From: Flavobacterium yafengii
GTDB taxonomy: Bacteria > Bacteroidota > Bacteroidia > Flavobacteriales > Flavobacteriaceae
Direction of reading: 5' to 3'
Length of the DNA: 64,000 nucleotides
NCBI RefSeq assembly: GCF_030010375.1
Contig: NZ_JASCRY010000005.1
Location: 1-64,000 of the forward strand
The notes under the pieces are model-generated. The model had not been told where the DNA came from and did no database searches. It was given only the letters and a program-made list of their open reading frames with translations. Below, piece after piece: positions 37,701-45,644 of the stretch. How positions within the stretch are numbered: position 1 is the stretch's first letter; each line of letters starts with the position of its first letter. A program made the translations under genes and the position numbers.

Positions 37701-37872
37701 TATCAGCATTTGCACCAGCATAATTCGTACGGATGGAAACTTGTGCTGGATCAATCGATGGGAATTCTCGAACTCCCAGAAAAGTATAACCAATTATTCC
37801 AAACAATACGATGGCTAAATTGATTACTATAGTAAATACGGGTCTTCTAATACTTGTTGTGGATAAACTCAT
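34777..37872 (-). CDS. RND efflux pump permease (HAE1/AcrB-like)
   Basis: A 1031-aa inner-membrane proton-driven multidrug exporter. The N-terminal IRRPVFTIVINLAIVLFG helix, two large periplasmic loops and 12 membrane segments are present. TM4 carries the paired aspartates of the proton relay (LATGLVVDDGIVVTEN). The C-terminal half holds a matching TM10 region (IGLVTKNGILIVEFAN). Full length, no damage seen. Drugs or other substrates cannot be told from sequence. Middle gene of the adaptor-permease-TolC operon. Confidence 0.95.
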   Translation of the reverse strand: MSLSTTSIRRPVFTIVINLAIVLFGIIGYTFLGVREFPSIDPAQVSIRTNYAGANADIIESQITEPLEKAINSIDGIRNVTSSSAQGSSNITIEFNLDKDLEEAANDVRDKVSQAVRNLPQDIDSPPVVSKADANGEAIISMTVQSDTRNALELSDYAENVISQRLETIPGVSGVQIWGQKRYAMRLWIDPVKLASYGCTVSEVRDALNKQNVELPSGKLTGDNTELTVKTVGNLSTAEEFNNIIIRSEGEKVVRFSDVGTASLGPENTETKMTQSGTPLVGVAIVPLPGANYLDISTAFYKEFERLKKDLPKDIKLNIAIDNTIFVKKSVIEVAETLGISIVLVILIIYLFFRDWAIAFRPLIDIPVSLIATFFIMWLFGFSINVLTLLAIVLATGLVVDDGIVVTENIFKKVEEGMTPIEAAIKGSNEIFFAVISISITLAAVFLPVIFLEGFVGRLFREFGVVIGAAVLISAFVSLTLTPMLNAYLMKGGEQKKSKFYIRTEPYFQKLNSGYASALDRFMKKKWLSFPILIACFGLIYLFFNLLQKETAPYDDRSGFVLRMSTPEGSSYEYTDRFMQEVSQLVDDSIPGKKVALVITSPGFGSSSVNSGFIRVSLVQPNERTDSQKEIAEKLTKWTKQYPDAKTSVIEQPTIAVNRRGGLPIQYIIQAPNFKKLEEKIPVFMDEVAKNPTFAVSDVNLKFNKPEVNVTIDREKAESLGISVIDIAQTLQLSLSGQRFGYFMRNGKQYQVIGQFDQKDRSKPLDLTSMYVKNNLGQLIQMDNVVTIEEKSNPPQLYHNNRYMAATVSAGLAPGKSISDGIDAMNEIKAKVLDDTFTTDLGGESRDFVESSSNTAFAFGLALVLIFLILAAQFESFIDPLIIILTVPMAVAGALFSLWLFDQTWNIFSQIGTVMLIGLVTKNGILIVEFANQLREQGKPKMEAILEASEARLRPILMTSLAISLGALPIAMSLGAASTSRIGMGVVIVGGTIFSLVLTLFVIPAMYLMWSKARKHYPEFDHIEEYEKEVK

Positions 37873-37878
37873 TTTTTT

Positions 37879-37928
37879 TGAATTATGAGTTATAAATTAT
37901 GAATTACTGGATGCAAACTCATAATTCA
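37879..37928. repeat. hairpin between RND adaptor and permease genes
   Basis: A 13-bp perfect stem (37879-37891 with 37916-37928) made of ATTATGAGTT-type words fills the 67-base gap between the two genes. It has no T-run in the transcription direction. It may be an mRNA processing or stability element, or an AT-rich mobile word. Confidence 0.6.
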
Positions 37929-37939
37929 TAACTTTAAAA

Positions 37940-38998
37940 TTATTTAATTTTAACAGTCACTGGAGTTTCATTTTTTAGAGACATAACACCACTGGTAATA
38001 ATGGTATCACCCGCTTTTAACCCTGAAAGCACTAAAATAGAGGCATCCGTTCTTGTGGCAGTTTCTATCATTACTTCTTTGGCTTGACCATTACTGGAGA
38101 TGAAAACTTTTTTACCGTTTTGCACCGGAATAATAGCTTCTGTAGGTACAACGATGGCATCTTTTATGATGTCCAAAGGCAATTCGACATCAGCAAATGT
38201 TCCCGGTAATAATTTTCCGTTTTTATTTTCGGCAATCGCACGAACTTGTAATGTTCTGGTCGCTACGGCAACTTCTGGTTCAATGGCATATACTTTGGCG
38301 GTATACTTTTCAGTTGAACCCGAAACAGTGAAACTTATGGTGGTATTCGTTTTTACTTGACTGGCGTATTTTTCAGGGATTGAAAAAGTGATTTTTAGTT
38401 TTCCTGTATTTACTAATTTTGCCACCAAAATTGTAGGTGTAATATAGGTTCCCGGCGAAATAGAACGCAATCCGATTCTTCCTGAGAATGGCGCTCTAAC
38501 GGATGTTTTTGCAATTTGTGCTTGTATCAACTGACTTTGTGCTTGTGCAGATTTTAAATCGGCTCTGGCCAAATCATATTCTTCCTGACTGATGGCTTCT
38601 TTTTGTAATAACAATTTAGCTCTTCTTTCGTTTTCCGAAGCTAATCCTTCTCGGGTAGAAGTTTGTCTCAATTGCGCTCTTAATTCTAAATCATTTACTT
38701 TAAAAAGTACCTGTCCTTTGCTCACATTGCTTCCTTCCTGAAAATAAATAGCCTCCACAATTCCAGAAACTTCACTGCGAATTTCCACTTGTTCATTGGC
38801 TTCAATAGAACCGGAAAGTGATAAATTGTTGTCAAAAGTTTGTGGTGTTGCCACAATTCCGTTAACGTTCATGGACTTGCCTTTTCCTTTTTGGTCTTTC
38901 GAATCGGCATTTTTATTTTTGTTTTCTGTGATTCGGTAGCCAATAAATCCAATGATTCCAATGGTTAACAAGGCATAAACTAGGTATTTAATTTTCAT
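37940..38998 (-). CDS. RND efflux periplasmic adaptor subunit (MFP family)
   Basis: A 352-aa membrane-fusion protein with an N-terminal membrane anchor (about 6-22). Lipoyl-like halves begin VEIRSEVSGIVEAIYFQEGS and VRAPFSGRIGLRSISPG. They flank an alpha-helical hairpin rich in Arg, Glu and Gln, and a beta-barrel domain follows. It links the permease to the TolC-type channel. First gene of the operon. No dedicated repressor gene is adjacent. Confidence 0.93.
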   Translation of the reverse strand: MKIKYLVYALLTIGIIGFIGYRITENKNKNADSKDQKGKGKSMNVNGIVATPQTFDNNLSLSGSIEANEQVEIRSEVSGIVEAIYFQEGSNVSKGQVLFKVNDLELRAQLRQTSTREGLASENERRAKLLLQKEAISQEEYDLARADLKSAQAQSQLIQAQIAKTSVRAPFSGRIGLRSISPGTYITPTILVAKLVNTGKLKITFSIPEKYASQVKTNTTISFTVSGSTEKYTAKVYAIEPEVAVATRTLQVRAIAENKNGKLLPGTFADVELPLDIIKDAIVVPTEAIIPVQNGKKVFISSNGQAKEVMIETATRTDASILVLSGLKAGDTIITSGVMSLKNETPVTVKIK

Positions 38999-39193
38999 AG
39001 TTATAGAATAAAGTAGGATTAGGTTTCAGTATTTTTAGTTAAAACAAATTTAGGTTTTAGAAATGGCAATTTTGATATTGTTAATTTTTATTTAACGTTT
39101 GTACATACAAATATTAATATTGAGCTAAACTAATGAATGAAAGCCCTTAATAGAAAAGATTAAGACTATCAAAAATTGAAATGGTTTAATTGA

Positions 39194-39228
39194 AAAAAAA
39201 TTAATTAATATAATTCCATATTTTTTTT
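39194..39228 (-). repeat. second, diverged copy of the recG 3' end
   Basis: Read on the minus strand these about 35 bases match the true recG end (39459-39493) at roughly 30 positions. They would encode KKIWNYIN plus stop, against KNIWNYIS plus stop in recG. They adjoin the outer end of palindromic element copy A and look like the pre-insertion gene end left behind by an insertion or duplication. Not expressed as a gene. Confidence 0.7.
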
Positions 39229-39381
39229 CGTCAGTTCGAGTGGTTTTATAAAATAGCGACAGCATTTTTATAAAAATGTATCGAGAACCATTATGTCGAG
39301 AAAACTTCTCGATACATTTTAGGCTTATCAAATTCCGTTTTCAAACCTAATTCTTTCAAGCCAAAAACACTCGAAGAGACG
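39229..39381. repeat. palindromic element, copy A (after recG)
   Basis: The outer inverted ends are CGTCAGTTCGAGTG (39229-39242) and CACTCGAAGAGACG (39368-39381). The inner 13-bp perfect hairpin joins 39275-39287 with 39306-39318 (core GTATCGAGAA). The left arm also contains a TAGCGACAGCAT segment that, inverted, matches the GCTGTCGCAT segment of copy C. A short ORF on the minus strand here is not credible as a gene. Confidence 0.85.
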
Positions 39382-39464
39382 TTAACCAAGGTATCTTGAG
39401 TTTGTCCGTTCGATTTTTGAAAAAATCATATCGAAAATAGAAAAATTATTACACGCAAAAAGAC

Positions 39465-41570
39465 TTAACTAATATAATTCCAGATGTTTTTCTTTTTGGT
39501 CATTTCGATAAAAACAGCTCTCAAAGCAGCATGCTCCAGTTTTTGCATTCCCGCATCTTCCTTAAGTAGTTTCAAAGCATAATTTCTGGCTAATGCCAAA
39601 GTATCTCTGTCTCGAACCAAATCGGCAATTTGAAGGTTAAGTACGCCGCTTTGTTGGGTTCCCATTAAATCTCCCGGACCGCGAAGTTTCAAGTCGACTT
39701 CAGCAATTTCGAAACCATCGTTCGTCTGCACCATCGTTTCCATACGGGTTTTACTGTCAGAACTCAATTTATGGCTCGTCATCAGGATGCAATAACTTTG
39801 TTCAGCACCACGACCCACGCGACCTCGAAGCTGATGCAATTGTGATAATCCAAAACGTTCCGCACTTTCGATAATCATCACACTGGCGTTAGGAACATTC
39901 ACGCCAACTTCAATTACGGTTGTGGCGACCATAATATTGGTTTTTCCTTCCGAAAAGCGTTTCATTTCAGCATCTTTATCCGCCGGTTTCATCTTTCCGT
40001 GCAGAATGGAAATTGAATATTGAGGCAACGGAAAATCTCGGGAAATACTTTCGTAACCATCCATCAAATCCTTGAAATCCATTTTCTCCGATTCCTGAAT
40101 CAACGGATACACAATATAGATTTGGCGACCCAAAGCGATTTCGTCCCGAAGGAATTTCCAAACCTTTAATCTGTTGCTGTCAAAACGGTGTACGGTTTGA
40201 ATCGGTTTTCGTCCCGGAGGCAATTCATCAATCACCGAAATGTCTAAATCGCCATACAAACTCATCGCCAAGGTTCTGGGAATAGGCGTGGCAGTCATCA
40301 CCAAAACGTGTGGCGGAATCACATTTTTCTTCCACAATTTAGAGCGTTGTTCTACGCCAAAACGGTGTTGTTCATCAATTACAGCTAGCCCTAAATTCTT
40401 AAATTTTACTTTATCTTCCAGTAAAGCATGCGTTCCGATGAGAATATGTAACGTACCGTTTTCCAGTTCTTCATGGATAATTCTGCGTTGTGCTATTTTG
40501 GTGGAACCCGTTAGGATTCTGATATTTATATTTAGAGTTTCTGCCAATTCAGATAAACCGATAAAATGCTGGTTCGCCAAGATTTCCGTTGGTGCCATTA
40601 AGCACGCTTGAAAACCATTATCAAGTGCCAAAAGCATGCTCATAAAAGCCACAATGGTTTTTCCGGAACCTACATCGCCTTGCAGCAAACGGTTCATTTG
40701 GGCGTTGCTTCCCATGTCGGTTCGTATTTCTTTGATAACCCTTTTTTGAGCATTGGTCAGTTGAAAAGGCAAATGATTCTGATAAAAATCATTGAAATAT
40801 TCGCCCACTGTACTGAACGGATGCCCTTTTATTTTATGTTTCCTAATCAGATTTTTAGTGATTAATTGTAACTGAATAAAGAACAATTCTTCGAAGATTA
40901 ATCGGAATTTGGCTTTCGCCAAAACGTCTGCGCTTTTTGGAAAATGAATGTTGAATAAAGCTGCTTTTTTAGGAATCAGTTTCAGTTCGTTGATTAAATA
41001 ATCTGGCAAAGTTTCCGTGAACAACGCTTGCGTTTCCAGAAACAATTGTTGCATCAGTTTATTAATCACTCGGTTTGAAATCCCACGGTTCGTCAATGTT
41101 TCTGTCGAAGGATACACGGGTTGCATTGCAGAACGCAGACTTTTTTCATGTTCGCTCATCAGTTCGATTTCCGGATGAGCCATATTGAACGCATTCCCGA
41201 AAGACGTACATTTCCCGAAAATTACACAGATTTCATTAAGCTTTAAACTCTCTCGAATCCATTTGTGGCCTTGAAACCAAACGAGTTCCATTTGGCCCGT
41301 ATCATCCACAAAAGTAGCGACTAATCGTTTTTGGTTTCGTCCAAATTCAACGGTTTTTATGTTGATTATTTTACCGATAATCTGAACTTCGACAATGTTG
41401 TTTTGCAGTTCGTTAATCTTATAATACCGCGTTCTGTCAATGTATCTGTTAGGAAAAAAATTAACCAAATCTACGTACTTATAAATTCCCAATTCCTTAC
41501 GCAGCAATTCGCCCCGATTGGGACCAACGCCTTTGAGGTATTCAATGGGAGTGAGTAGGAGGTTGCTCAT
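39465..41570 (-). CDS. recG: ATP-dependent DNA helicase RecG
   Basis: A 701-aa superfamily 2 helicase that remodels stalled forks and branched DNA. An N-terminal wedge/OB domain (about 60-150) is followed by helicase motifs: LLQGDVGSGKTIVAFMS (Walker A), DEQHRFGVEQR, TATPIPRTLA, and the RecG-specific C-terminal part with QLHQLRGRVGRG. Full length. The last codons (NYIS-stop) recur in a diverged copy 265 bases downstream, on the other side of a palindromic element. Confidence 0.96.
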   Translation of the reverse strand: MSNLLLTPIEYLKGVGPNRGELLRKELGIYKYVDLVNFFPNRYIDRTRYYKINELQNNIVEVQIIGKIINIKTVEFGRNQKRLVATFVDDTGQMELVWFQGHKWIRESLKLNEICVIFGKCTSFGNAFNMAHPEIELMSEHEKSLRSAMQPVYPSTETLTNRGISNRVINKLMQQLFLETQALFTETLPDYLINELKLIPKKAALFNIHFPKSADVLAKAKFRLIFEELFFIQLQLITKNLIRKHKIKGHPFSTVGEYFNDFYQNHLPFQLTNAQKRVIKEIRTDMGSNAQMNRLLQGDVGSGKTIVAFMSMLLALDNGFQACLMAPTEILANQHFIGLSELAETLNINIRILTGSTKIAQRRIIHEELENGTLHILIGTHALLEDKVKFKNLGLAVIDEQHRFGVEQRSKLWKKNVIPPHVLVMTATPIPRTLAMSLYGDLDISVIDELPPGRKPIQTVHRFDSNRLKVWKFLRDEIALGRQIYIVYPLIQESEKMDFKDLMDGYESISRDFPLPQYSISILHGKMKPADKDAEMKRFSEGKTNIMVATTVIEVGVNVPNASVMIIESAERFGLSQLHQLRGRVGRGAEQSYCILMTSHKLSSDSKTRMETMVQTNDGFEIAEVDLKLRGPGDLMGTQQSGVLNLQIADLVRDRDTLALARNYALKLLKEDAGMQKLEHAALRAVFIEMTKKKNIWNYIS

Positions 41571-41591
41571 TTAGATTTTTTTGGACACGGA

Positions 41592-41635
41592 TAAAACGGA
41601 TTTGCAAAAGCAAAAACGCAGATTAAAACGGATTT
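41592..41635. repeat. 12-bp direct repeat upstream of recG
   Basis: TAAAACGGATTT occurs at 41592-41603 and 41624-41635. A similar ACACGGATTAAATAGATTT word occurs in the gap between the RND permease and TolC-type genes (about 34739-34762, minus strand). They look like members of a dispersed low-complexity spacer family. Confidence 0.55.
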
Positions 41636-41782
41636 TTAATTCGATGGAGCGAAGATAGTTTTTTGTTTGGAAATTTGGAAATGGGAATGCTTGGAAATGG
41701 AGTAGGAAAATTTGTATATTTGATTGGTTTTATAGGAGTGAAAAATACCTTTTCATTTTCAAATAATTAAAAGATTTAAAAT

Positions 41783-42352
41783 ATGATAGTTTTAATAACA
41801 GAACTTTTTCCATTTCAAAATACTTTGATAATAGCACTAATTGGTTCTTTTATTGGACAATTAATTATTATTTGTATTAGTTTGATTAAAAGAAAGATTG
41901 ATTTGAAAAGAAAAAAAAATATGATTATTAGTGACTTAAAAAGTCAATTAAAAGTTTTAAATCTTGTTTCTGAGAAATATTTTGAATTAAAAAATATGTT
42001 TCAAACAAGAAATGTTGATAATTTTACAGTAAGTATTTTTCAAACTCTTCAACTAGATATATATCAAAGTGTTCCAAAAAACGAGTTATATGCAATTTTT
42101 AAAACAAAATTATTTTTATTAGTAGATATCTATAAGTCTATAGAATTTATTAAACAAAATTCGCCTTATTTGGTTTATAGTGATTATTTAATAAAATCCG
42201 AATTACATTTTGAAGAAACAAAAGATGATTCTAATCATGATAAATTTTGTGAAGCAGAACTTGGATTTATAGAAATTGCTATAAAAAACATTAATAATCA
42301 TATGAAAACTATTGTTCAAATAGAAGATGATATAAAAAAACTAATTATTTAA
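41783..42352 (+). CDS. hypothetical protein with one membrane segment
   Basis: A 189-aa protein I do not recognise. Residues about 14-35 (TLIIALIGSFIGQLIIICISLI) form a membrane helix, followed by a basic stretch KRKIDLKRKKN and a helical, Lys/Glu/Ile-rich cytoplasmic domain. The gene is markedly more AT-rich than its neighbours, with heavy use of AAA, AAT and ATT. It has no operon partner and its own terminator-like hairpin. This pattern suggests a recently acquired or fast-evolving accessory gene. Confidence 0.6.
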   Translation: MIVLITELFPFQNTLIIALIGSFIGQLIIICISLIKRKIDLKRKKNMIISDLKSQLKVLNLVSEKYFELKNMFQTRNVDNFTVSIFQTLQLDIYQSVPKNELYAIFKTKLFLLVDIYKSIEFIKQNSPYLVYSDYLIKSELHFEETKDDSNHDKFCEAELGFIEIAIKNINNHMKTIVQIEDDIKKLII

Positions 42353-42358
42353 ATAAAA

Positions 42359-42394
42359 GCTGAATCTTTGTTTATCAAAAATTCAGCCTTATTT
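42359..42394 (+). terminator. terminator-like hairpin after the 189-aa ORF
   Basis: GCTGAAT (42359-42365) pairs with ATTCAGC (42381-42387), followed by CTTATTTT. Confidence 0.55.
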
Positions 42395-42465
42395 TAAAAT
42401 AGTTTCATCAATTTTTAATTGAAAAGTTATATAAACTACCTTCGCAAAAATAAAAAGCTTAAATA

Positions 42466-43011
42466 ATGACAACTCATCTCGCATTGCTTCGTGGCATTAA
42501 TGTTTCCGGTCACAACATGATAAAAATGGAGGCGCTAAAAACTACTTTGGAAGCCATTGGTTTTCAAAATGTACTAACGTATATTCAATCGGGAAATGTT
42601 TTTGTGGATACGGAGGAAGAAAGTCCTGCGAAAGTTGGTTTTTTAATCAAGCAGGAAATTTTCAAGGTTTTTGGTCATGAAGTGCCTATCGTGGTAATTG
42701 CCAAAGAAGACTTGGAAGCGTGTTTCAAGAACAATCCTTTTTTGAAAGAAAAGGACATTGATATCAAAAAATTATACGTGGCGTTTATTTCTACCACTTT
42801 GCAAAGTACCAGTATGAATGATTTGAAAATTAGCCAATTCAAGCCTGATGAAGCCAGTATTGACGGCAGTAGAATTTTTATTAAGTACGCTGTTGGAGCC
42901 GGAAAAACTCGATTTGATCAAAAATACATCGAGAAAAAACTGAATGTTACCGCAACAATCCGCAATTGGAATACAGTGACACAATTGCTAAAAATGTACG
43001 AGGAAAGATAA
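42466..43011 (+). CDS. DUF1697 family protein
   Basis: A 181-aa cytoplasmic protein starting with MTTHLALLRGINVSGHNMIK, the DUF1697 signature, followed by TYIQSGNVFVDTEE and the C-terminal TIRNWNTVTQLLKM. The function of the family is not established. A TACCTTCG -7-like box lies at 42437-42444. Monocistronic, ended by a very long perfect hairpin. Confidence 0.88.
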   Translation: MTTHLALLRGINVSGHNMIKMEALKTTLEAIGFQNVLTYIQSGNVFVDTEEESPAKVGFLIKQEIFKVFGHEVPIVVIAKEDLEACFKNNPFLKEKDIDIKKLYVAFISTTLQSTSMNDLKISQFKPDEASIDGSRIFIKYAVGAGKTRFDQKYIEKKLNVTATIRNWNTVTQLLKMYEER

Positions 43012-43032
43012 TAAAACTTTAAGTCTGGCTCA

Positions 43033-43099
43033 ACCGCTAATTCGCTAATTTTCAAATGCTATAAACCATTTGAAAATTAGCGAATTAGCGGTATTTTTT
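43033..43099 (+). terminator. 26-bp perfect-stem terminator
   Basis: 43033-43058 pairs perfectly with 43067-43092 around an 8-base loop and is followed by ATTTTTTT. The arms contain the words GCTAATTCGCTAATTTTC. A closely related word, GCTAATTCACTAATTTC, occurs in the terminator at 48580-48637. The stem is far longer than termination needs. Confidence 0.9.
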
Positions 43100-43151
43100 T
43101 AGAGTCAAAACAAAGTTTTTTCAGAGTCTATTTTTTGTAATTATTCAAAAC

Positions 43152-43284
43152 GTCTGTTCGAGTGTTTTTTGTAGAGTAAAACGGAACAAAAAATGTATCG
43201 AGAACAGTTTTTAATTCAAAATTTTCTTGTTCTCGATACGATTTTCTTCCCGAGGCTTCGGGAGAAAATCACTCGAACTGACGA
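43152..43284. repeat. palindromic element, copy B (no ORF)
   Basis: A 133-base element. Outer ends are CGTCTGTTCGAGTG (43152-43165) and CACTCGAACTGACG (43271-43284), inverted with one mismatch. The inner hairpin is GTATCGAGAAC (43196-43206) with GTTCTCGATAC (43230-43240). The first 55 bases match copy C at 52 positions. It contains no ORF and looks like a non-autonomous, MITE- or REP-like element. Confidence 0.88.
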
Positions 43285-43413
43285 AAATTATAATTAAAAA
43301 CTAATTACACCCAACGGGTTATTTTACCTTTTTTACTTTAGAAAAAAAAAATATAATTTGACGCAACCTTTTGCAATAAGTTTCATCTAAAAAGTATCTG
43401 TAAAATCTGATAC

Positions 43414-43839
43414 ATGAAAAAACTAATCATTCTTGTTGCTTTTCTTGCTATTTTCAGCTCCTGTTCAAAGGATGAAGCTGAAGCAATTGTTACTACGGAT
43501 TTTTACGGAAAATGGACTTTGGTTGCAATGACAGGTAGTTTTCAAAATTCGGAAACTACAGGCGCAGCGATGGAATGGCAAGAATTTTATTTGTTCAACA
43601 CCAACGGAACATTTACAAAATCCAGAGAAAGAAATGGGGTTAAAACAACACTTTCTGGTACCTACACGACCACAACTCAATCAGACGGAATTTATTTTGA
43701 ATTAACATATCCCAATGACAGCGAAATTATAGGAAGCTGTTACGGAAATCAAAAAGAAGTATTGTATTTAACTGCCAATAATTCTTTGTCCAGTACATGG
43801 AGTTATTGCGATGGTCCCGGATTAGAATATAAAAAGTAA
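43414..43839 (+). CDS. small lipoprotein, lipocalin-like
   Basis: A 141-aa protein with signal peptide and lipobox FSSC (Cys17, start MKKLIILVAFLAIFSSCSKD). The rest is beta-rich: FYGKWTLVAMTGSF near residue 30 and a TFTKSRERNG-TLSGTYT pattern, like the lipocalin-like lipoproteins common in Bacteroidota. Ligand unknown. It follows palindromic element copy B by 130 bases and has its own terminator. Confidence 0.75.
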   Translation: MKKLIILVAFLAIFSSCSKDEAEAIVTTDFYGKWTLVAMTGSFQNSETTGAAMEWQEFYLFNTNGTFTKSRERNGVKTTLSGTYTTTTQSDGIYFELTYPNDSEIIGSCYGNQKEVLYLTANNSLSSTWSYCDGPGLEYKK

Positions 43840-43918
43840 ATTATAAGTGCTTATTAAAAAACATTTTTCATGAAATTTAGTTTTGGTTAATTTTAGAATG
43901 ATGAAGCACTTTTGCTAA

Positions 43919-43966
43919 AGAGTACTCAGAAGTTGAAAAACTTTTGGTGCTCTTTTTCTATTTTTA
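43919..43966 (+). terminator. terminator after the small lipoprotein gene
   Basis: AGAGTAC (43919-43925) and AGAAGTT pair with AACTTTT and GTGCTCT (ending 43953) around a GAAA-type loop, followed by TTTTTCTATTTTT. Confidence 0.75.
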
Positions 43967-44092
43967 AACGAATAAAAGAAAGTGACTTTCAATAAAAATA
44001 GTAATTGGTACGCACAAAAAAATTATATTTACCTATTAATTCATTCATCCAAAACCTCGCTTTATTTTGCAAGAATCTAATATTTTAACGCT

Positions 44093-45577
44093 ATGAATTT
44101 AAAACTTTCTTTTGTTTTTACAGTTCTTTTTGTTTGTGCAGCAATAGCACAAAACGGAAATCCAAACGATTATTTGTCGGCTCAATTCCATAAAGAGCGT
44201 AGAGAAGCTTTACGTGCCAAAATGCCTCAGAATAGTGTGGCGGTATTTTTTGGAAATCCCATTCGGAACAGAGCCAATGATGTGGATTTCATTTACCATC
44301 AAGATCCCGATTTTTATTATTTGACAGGGTATAAAGAACCTAATTCAGTTCTGGTAATTTTCTCAAACAATCAAACCAATAAAGATGGAAAGTCATTTAA
44401 TGAATTGCTCTATGTTCAGGAAAAAAATCCAAGAGCGGAGCAATGGACAGGAGTCCGTTTAGGAACGGAAGGCGCTAAAAAAGAGTTGGGTTTTGAAAAT
44501 GCTTTCAATGGAGCAGCATTTTTAAATTCAGGGATTGATTATGCCAGTTTTGATACTGTTTTCTTTAAGGAATTTGAAGAAGACACTCGAAATTCAAAAA
44601 ATGAGAAAGCCGATTTATACAAATTAATTGGAGCGTTTAAATCCCAAATTGGCTACAATGAAAAAGTGAAATCTCAAATGGATTCGAATGTGCAAAACGA
44701 AATTAATGCTAAAAAAAGCATCACTTCAAAAAAGGCCACTATAAATACCAAATCGATTTTGACGTATATGGCAAGTTTGCGTGAGAAAAAATCCAAAGAA
44801 GAGTTGGTTTTGTTGACAAAAGCCGTTCGGATTTCGGCAATGGGGCAACGTGAAATCATGAAAGCGATGCATCCCGGAATGTCTGAAACAGAAATACAGG
44901 GAATTCATGAATTTGTCTATAAAAAGTACGGCAGCGAGTTTGAAGGTTATCCGTCAATCGTGGGCGCAGGGAACAACGGTTGTGTGTTGCATTATATTGA
45001 AAACAGTAAAATGAAAGTCGAAAATGATTTGGTTTTAATGGATTTAGGCGCTGAATATCATGGCTATACTGCTGATGTAACTCGAACCATTCCTGCTAAC
45101 GGAAAATTCTCTACCGAACAAAAACTGATTTATGATTTAGTATATGATGCTCAAGAAGCGGGAATTGCTGCCGCAAAAGTGGGTAATAATTTTAATATGC
45201 CGGATGCTGCGGCACGCAAAATAATCAGCGTAGGTTTAGTGAAACTGGGAATTGTAAAAACCGAACAAGAATCCAGAAAATATTTTCCGCACGGAACTTC
45301 GCATCACATTGGGTTAGATGTTCACGATCCAGGTTTGTACAATGCTTTTGAGGCGGATATGGTAGTTACAGTTGAACCAGGTATTTACATTCCTAACGGT
45401 AGTGATTGTGATAAAAAATGGTGGGGAATTGCGGTACGAATTGAAGATGATATTTTGATTACCACAAATGGACCCGTAAATTTATCTGCGGAAGCACCAA
45501 GGAAATCAAATGAAATTGAAGCTCTTATGAATGAAAAAAGCGTTTTGGATACTTTTTCTGTACCAAGTTTGGATTAG
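44093..45577 (+). CDS. exported M24 aminopeptidase P family protein
   Basis: A 494-aa metallopeptidase of the PepP type that removes N-terminal residues preceding proline. Signal peptide 1-19 (FVCAAIAQ), so it acts outside the cytoplasm, unlike E. coli PepP. An N-terminal creatinase-like domain (about 25-190) precedes the pita-bread domain. Metal ligands are visible in MDLGAEYHGYTADVTRT (two Asp), HGTSHHIGLDVHD (His), VEPGIYIPNG (Glu) and VRIEDD (Glu). Confidence 0.93.
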   Translation: MNLKLSFVFTVLFVCAAIAQNGNPNDYLSAQFHKERREALRAKMPQNSVAVFFGNPIRNRANDVDFIYHQDPDFYYLTGYKEPNSVLVIFSNNQTNKDGKSFNELLYVQEKNPRAEQWTGVRLGTEGAKKELGFENAFNGAAFLNSGIDYASFDTVFFKEFEEDTRNSKNEKADLYKLIGAFKSQIGYNEKVKSQMDSNVQNEINAKKSITSKKATINTKSILTYMASLREKKSKEELVLLTKAVRISAMGQREIMKAMHPGMSETEIQGIHEFVYKKYGSEFEGYPSIVGAGNNGCVLHYIENSKMKVENDLVLMDLGAEYHGYTADVTRTIPANGKFSTEQKLIYDLVYDAQEAGIAAAKVGNNFNMPDAAARKIISVGLVKLGIVKTEQESRKYFPHGTSHHIGLDVHDPGLYNAFEADMVVTVEPGIYIPNGSDCDKKWWGIAVRIEDDILITTNGPVNLSAEAPRKSNEIEALMNEKSVLDTFSVPSLD

Positions 45578-45604
45578 TAATTTCTTTCAGATTCTATAAA
45601 AATG

Positions 45605-45640
45605 AAACTCCGTTGTCTTATGACTTCGGAGTTTTTTATT
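45605..45640. terminator. terminator between M24 peptidase and DPH6-like genes
   Basis: AAACTCCG (45605-45612) pairs with CGGAGTTT (45627-45634), then TTTATT. It lies between convergent genes and can serve both. Confidence 0.8.
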
Positions 45641-45644
45641 TAAA

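Noticed and set aside
39125..39331. 68-aa minus-strand ORF downstream of recG
   Set aside because: It runs through the duplicated recG end and palindromic element copy A, so it is a by-product of the repeats.
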